From contig CM030715.1 of assembly GCA_017979445.1 (NCBI GenBank), positions 14,595,660 through 14,659,659 on the forward strand: a DNA stretch of 64,000 nt, read 5' to 3'. The translations under genes and the position numbers were made by a program. This DNA is from Akebia trifoliata (lineage: Eukaryota; Streptophyta; Magnoliopsida; Ranunculales; Lardizabalaceae). Below the pieces are notes generated by a model. The model saw only the letters and a program-made list of their open reading frames with translations, did no database searches and was not told the DNA's origin. Positions 59,528 through 64,000 of this stretch are shown piece after piece. The stretch's first letter is position 1. Every line of letters begins with the position of its first letter.

Positions 59528-59702
59528 ATCCGTGCTTTAGGCACGGATGGCATTCGATATAATTTTATCCGTGTTTAAAACACGGACAACCCTTCTGTTT
59601 CTTTCATCCGTATTTGGGGCACGGATAACGCTACTTCTATTTTAACCGTGTTTGGAACGCGGTTGCAATAATGATTTCCTTATCCGTACTGCTAGCACGG
59701 AC
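59528..59702. promoter_or_regulatory. Array of five ATCCGTG...CACGGAT dyads (copy 2)
   Basis: Dyads at 59528-59548 (ATCCGTGC/GCACGGAT, 5-nt loop), 59568-59586 (TCCGTGTTT/AAACACGGA), 59606-59626, 59644-59664 (AACCGTG/CGCGGTT) and 59682-59702. In the fourth, the second base pair is A:T instead of T:A, a paired change. Spacing is about 38-40 bp, close to four helical turns. They end just before the presumed antisense leader exon. Confidence 0.55.
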
Positions 59703-59921
59703 CAGTACGAATTTCAAACGTTATAACTCGCGCGCCTCTTAATTTTTCCGTTCTTTCAGTTTTCTTCCTCCTTCCTCGCGATTTCTCTTCATTTTCTTCA
59801 TATTCCTCTCATTTTGTTGATTTGGGCTTTTGGTGTGGTCGTTGGGATTACTTGGAGTACTCGTTCGTGGAAAAGATTCGAAGCGTCAACGTGTTCGATT
59901 GGACTACGATTTCGTATTGAG
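59703..59921 (+). other. 5' leader exon of the antisense gene
   Basis: Conserved with 69-300 of copy 1 (minus strand). Ends TATTGAG|GTAGGT at 59921/59922. CT-rich stretch at 59750-59800 as in many plant leaders; no TATA box seen. Confidence 0.5.
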
Positions 59922-61814
59922 GTAGGTCCTTAGTTGATCTCTCTCTTTTAATTTTCTTTTTTTTTTACTTATTTGAGTGAGGCCATTTTCTTACAAACCA
60001 TGCCCCTACTTTGTGCTCTCCCATTTTCCTTTTTTGCTTTATGTGCTACACATGCAAAGTCTCCTTAATTTTTCACATATTTGCATTTGTTTCCATTTGC
60101 CTCTCGGAGTGTAACCATGATGTAGAATATTTTGCCAACCTTTCTGTTTTCCAAGAATGTATGATTAGTGGCCTGTGAATTGGATTCGAAAATGAACTTG
60201 TGTGGTGTGATTGTGGAGAGTGGTAGTGAAGGAATCTTTCCCAGGATGTTTGGGCTATGATAGGGTAGTGATGGTGTTGTTTTGGACGATAGGATGGGTG
60301 AATTTTGGATTGTTTTGATGAGAATTCTGACGGGAGATCGGACTACTTGGGTGGGTAGTGGGGGTGACTGTTATCGGGTTTGGAATTTTGATGAGAAGAT
60401 GAGACTGGCTTGGCTTGGATCAATGTTAGGTGCATTGTTAGGGTTGTTGAGTAGAGTTAGTGGACTAATTTTTGGGTAACTTAGGCGAGTTTCCATGGGT
60501 TTGAGATGATTTTGGAAACTATTTTAAATGAAGTAAATGGGTGGTTAAGGGCTGTTTGGGAGTGAGAATGATGGTTTGGGTGGAAAAATCCGGATGAGGT
60601 TTTGGGGCTGTTTCAGGGATAATTGTTTGGAGGTTGCTGGGGTGAAAGATAGGGTGGTTTTGGAACCTTTAAGGGACTGAAGTAGGGGTGGTAATGGTCG
60701 GTTTTGGTTTGTTTAAGGGCTGGTTTGGGTATGGATTTGGGATATTTAAGGTGGGCATTTAAGGATGATTTTGGAGATTGGATTAATGGTTGTTCGGAGT
60801 GAAAGCGGGGTCGTTTGGCGGATTGTTTAGGGTCTCTGCATGGGTATGATATGGGGTGACGTTCTGGGTTGTTTGGGTTGAGTTGGACTGTTGTTAACGT
60901 ACTAGCTGAGTTGATTCTTCTCTTTTTAACATGCTTTTGATTTGGAACTATCTGTTTTTTCATGCTTATTGTGCTTCTTTTCGCTCATCTTTGCTTGACC
61001 ATTATGACTGGTATCGAACGCCCACACTTAACACCTTATCACATTGTAATGATTGATTGGCTAGACCCAGACGTAGGCTTGATTAGATAAGAGGGGGTTT
61101 GCATAGGTTTGAACTAGGTCTTGCTAGGTTGGATTAAGTCTGACTTGGGTGGACTGGGCAGGTTGACTTAACTTGGGTTGGTCGGGCTGGATGAGTCGAA
61201 CTGGGTTTGATTGGGTTAACTAGGCTTTGATTGGATTTTGATTGAGCTAACTGGGTTTTGACCAAGTTGGCTAGGTTTAATGGGTTTCGGACTAACTGGG
61301 TATTGGGGCTAGGTTCACTTGAGTTAACTAAGTTTTGACTGAGTCGGGTTGGATTTTGACTTCGGTTAACCGAGTTGGACTTGATTTGACTCGAATTTGA
61401 CTGGGTTGAGTGGGTTTTTGACTTTGATTGGATTGGTTGGGCTGAGTTGAATTTGGATTTGACCCAAATGGGATGGGTTTGACTGAGTTGGGTAGGTTTG
61501 ACTCAGATTTGACTGGGTTTGGTGGGTTAACTGGGTTAGATGGGGCTGACTGGGTTTTGAGTTGGTTGGGTTTAATGGGTTGACTGAGTTGACTTAGTTA
61601 GGTTGGGTTTGACTCGAGTTGACTGGGTTTGACTCGAGTTGACCAGGCTTTAACTAGGACTGACCAAATCAACTGGGTTTGACTCTGATTTGACTGGGTT
61701 GGTTGACTCAGATTTGACTGGGTAGGTTTGACTCAGATTTGACTGAGACAACTTCATAGAGATACGTGATCATAGGATTTTTGCATTGTTGATTGATCAC
61801 CTGGCGACTTGTAG
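59922..61814 (+). other. First intron of the antisense gene, with TTGACTGGG-type repeats
   Basis: About 1.9 kb from donor GTAGGT to acceptor CGACTTGTAG just before the ATG. From 61080 to 61745 it is a degenerate simple repeat of TTGACTGGG, TTTGACTCGAG and TTTGACTCAGA units, G/T-rich on the plus strand. No coding signal otherwise. Confidence 0.5.
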
Positions 61815-63949
61815 ATGGGTAGAGAGCGGAGGAGCCGAGTAGTGCATCAGTCATCTAATGAGGAGGAGGAGGCGAGGCCTCGGACCCGGGCTCGCTTTGC
61901 TCTTGGATCTGGTGTGGCGACCGAGTATGGCTAGCCAAGGCAGCCTTCACGGAGACCAGAGTCATCTGTAGCTGGTTCTTTTTCGGGTAGCCGAGCAGAT
62001 GAGGCTAGTAGTTCTCGGAGTGGTCCCGCTGAGGACTTGCCGGGTAGTAGCGGTGGTAGAGGCAGACGTGGTAGTCGAGGCTGGGCAGATAGGGCCGTGG
62101 GAGCTGGTAGAGTTGGCAGAGAGGTTCCCAGGGTTGAGATCCCTGCGGAGGAGAGTAAGAAGGTTCCAGATACCTCTCTTCTCCGTGGCTTGGGGAGGCA
62201 CGTATCGATGCTCGTGCGATTGGACATCCCTACCCCTTATCCCTCTGTTAGCTTCAGATGTAGATGGAGTGCATTTTTGTCGACTGCTGCATTATTCTCG
62301 GATGACATTCGGACCCAGTTCGCCACTGTGGGCTTTGGCGCCTTCTTGCAGATACCGACGCTCAAGGCAGATCGACCTCTGTTTTTGGCCATGGTGGAGA
62401 TATGGTTCCCAGCTACTCATTCTTTCCACATGCCCGAGGTTGAGATAGGCATCAGGCCTTCAGATTTCGTTGTTATTACCGGCATTGCGATGGACGGAGA
62501 GCCTCTGCCCTTGACTATGCTATCTGTCCAAGAGGTAGGCGAGCTGTTAGGCCTTACCAGAGTCCCTGCCTCCATGGTGGGGAAGCAGGGGCGTATCAAC
62601 ACCGAGATTTTGATGGGGCTCCTGCTGATAAAGGTAGAGGATGGGGTCCCTCACACCTACAGAGAGAGATCAGTCCGATTCAGAGACAGAGATTTTGACA
62701 TCATCTTCCGCATTTGCTTCCTTCTCCTTATAGGTAGCTGCTTCTTTTTAGAGGATGATTCATCAGTTTCTACCACCTTCCTTTCGGTCATGCACGACAT
62801 CGACCACATCGACGACTTTGACTGGGGGAGTTTGATTTATGGGACCATTCTTGCCGGTCTGGATCGAGTAGTTGAGGGCATCACTGCGCCTCATGGAGCT
62901 GGGATCTCCACTCGTTTTTTCTGGCAGTTTATTGAGGTAGATAGATCCTAGTCTTGTTCCTCCTCCATTTTCTTCCTGACGTTTCGTTCACTGTATGATA
63001 TTTTACACTTTTTTTACCAGATTTTTGTTCATGTATACTTTCCTTTTTACCTGCCTACCCGTCGTCATCCTGACGAGGGTTATCCTCTGGGCGCATTCTG
63101 GGCTACCAGAGACACCAGGGCTATCAGGAGCAGCCCTAGGAGTGCTCGGGCCCATATTGATAGGTGTCGTCTCTGAGACGTAAGCATTCTAACCCTTTCT
63201 TTTGATTCAACTTTGGAACTGCCTGTGTTTGTTGTTTGACTATCTCTTTTGTAGATCTTTTCGGTTACGCTTCAAGACCTCCCCCGCACCGTCAGCGGGA
63301 GGCAGGAGGTGAGGAACGCCTATCGGCGTAACACCAGACGACAACGTTATCCCTACTTCATCGACGAGTAGAGATACACATTCTATCTAGGGGAGCGTTT
63401 GTTTTTCCAACACGACGGGAGCCTTTGTGTCCCTGTCGCTCCACCTAAGCCTATCTCGGGTGTGATGACGGTAGATGAGTATCTTGCCCAGGCGAGGGGC
63501 GTAGATGCTGCTGGGCTGGTAAGAAGGGGTGACTATCAGGCATGGTTCCGAGAAGCCTCTATTGGGTGCATCATGCCTGTTGTCACTGCCCGGGCCGGGA
63601 TCACCGAGATTGGAGGGGTCCTTCTTCAAGAGCATGCTGTCACGGTACACTTTCTATCACTGTCTCTCTTTTTTATAATTTTCTGCGTTCCATTATATCC
63701 CTGTCCCACTTGATCGATGTTTTTGTTCTCAGGCCGATGATCTTTCGTTGCCTTTGAGAGGGCTACGACGTCATCGAGGCTCAGGTAGCAAGGGCAGTGG
63801 AGATGGAGAATAGGTGGAGAGCCTCTAGGGCTGAGGTGGAGGAGCAGGCAGCTCGGCTTGAGGAGTAGGAGGCTCGCATAGAGGCGCAGGCGGCCCGGAT
63901 CCAGGAGTTGGAGATGGCCATGCGCGAGTCTCACTTTCAGGTTGAGATG
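61815..63949 (+). pseudogene. Plant-mobile-domain gene, multi-exon, antisense to the retrotransposon
   Basis: Four coding exons on the strand opposite to the element's LTR: 61815-62936, 63021-63179, 63255-63644 and 63733-63949, all bounded by GT-AG introns. The ATG at 61815 sits directly after the acceptor. Domain order: a basic, acidic and Gly/Arg-rich N-terminus; a plant mobile domain of about 220 residues (VSMLVRLDIPTPYPSVSFRC, FLQIPTLKADRPLFLAMVEI, PATHSFHMPEVEIGIRPSDF, VVITGIAMDGEPLPL); and a C-terminal coiled coil (ASRAEVEEQAARLEE and following). PMD proteins are found in host silencing factors (MAIN family) and as passengers in transposons. Damage: TAG at 61932-61934, TGA at 63174-63176, TAG at 63369-63371, a frameshift near 63750 and TAG at 63866-63868. 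The gene continues past the window. Antisense extra ORFs near the 3' end are known in Tat-lineage elements. Confidence 0.72.
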
Positions 63950-64000
63950 GTACGTTATTTCATTTATTTTCTGTTTCATAGATCATAGCTCATGGTATTA

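Overview
This is plant nuclear DNA, most likely from a eudicot. It has long AT-rich non-coding stretches, canonical GT-AG introns, plant gene fragments and, above all, layered LTR retrotransposons. I see no rRNA, tRNA, CRISPR, phage or bacterial signal, and no host gene that looks intact. Most of the window is Ty3/gypsy DNA of the Tat/Ogre type: LTRs starting TGTAGACACC, a PBS fitting a tRNA-Arg primer, and extra ORFs either before gag or antisense near the 3' end.

Layout. 1-1.6 kb: the 3' end and LTR of a Tat-like family (family Y, + strand), abutting the last two exons of an MGDG synthase gene (- strand, to 2112). 2.1-3.8 kb: non-coding DNA with a GA microsatellite and a LINE-like 3' end. 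3776-12282: Ogre-like copy 1 (LTR, PBS, 3.1 kb leader, ORF1, gag-protease), cut by a 100-N gap at 12283-12382. From 12383 the sequence restarts at the equivalent of 2981 and repeats the same locus. There the Ogre-like insertion is complete at its ends (13177-21857, 5-bp TSD AGGAG) but has lost everything from mid-gag into the 3' LTR. 22.4-24.4 kb: two exons of a ubiquitin protease gene and an F-box pseudogene. 25.2-25.8 kb: a plant-mobile-domain fragment. 27.4-40.7 kb: a decayed gypsy element (W) interrupted by solo LTRs, one of which carries another solo LTR inside it; all three solo LTRs have perfect TSDs. 40.7-44.7 kb: CACTA-like termini and a captured HSP60 (CPN60) fragment. 44.7-53.5 kb: a non-autonomous Ogre-like element (Z). 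53.5-57.0 kb: LTR and 3' UTR of an inverted element (X) with a 34-bp tandem array. 57.06-64 kb: inverted family Y LTR, PPT and an intron-bearing plant-mobile-domain gene running antisense to the element.

How the parts relate. Ogre-like ORF1 and gag-protease would have formed one mobilisation unit, but every copy here carries at least one lesion. The non-coding parts (LTR hairpin, PBS, leader hairpin modules) persist even in element Z, which has lost its coding region, as expected for cis-acting signals parasitising autonomous relatives. The most interesting signals are (i) an LTR hairpin whose loop is constant between families while its stem is replaced, (ii) a duplicated leader module whose two copies differ at paired stem positions, (iii) an intron-bearing antisense gene preceded by an array of small dyads, and (iv) a contig-edge duplication that is probably an unmerged haplotype overlap. 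Coordinates of boundaries, TSDs and splice sites were read by eye; family names come from memory of motifs, not from searches.
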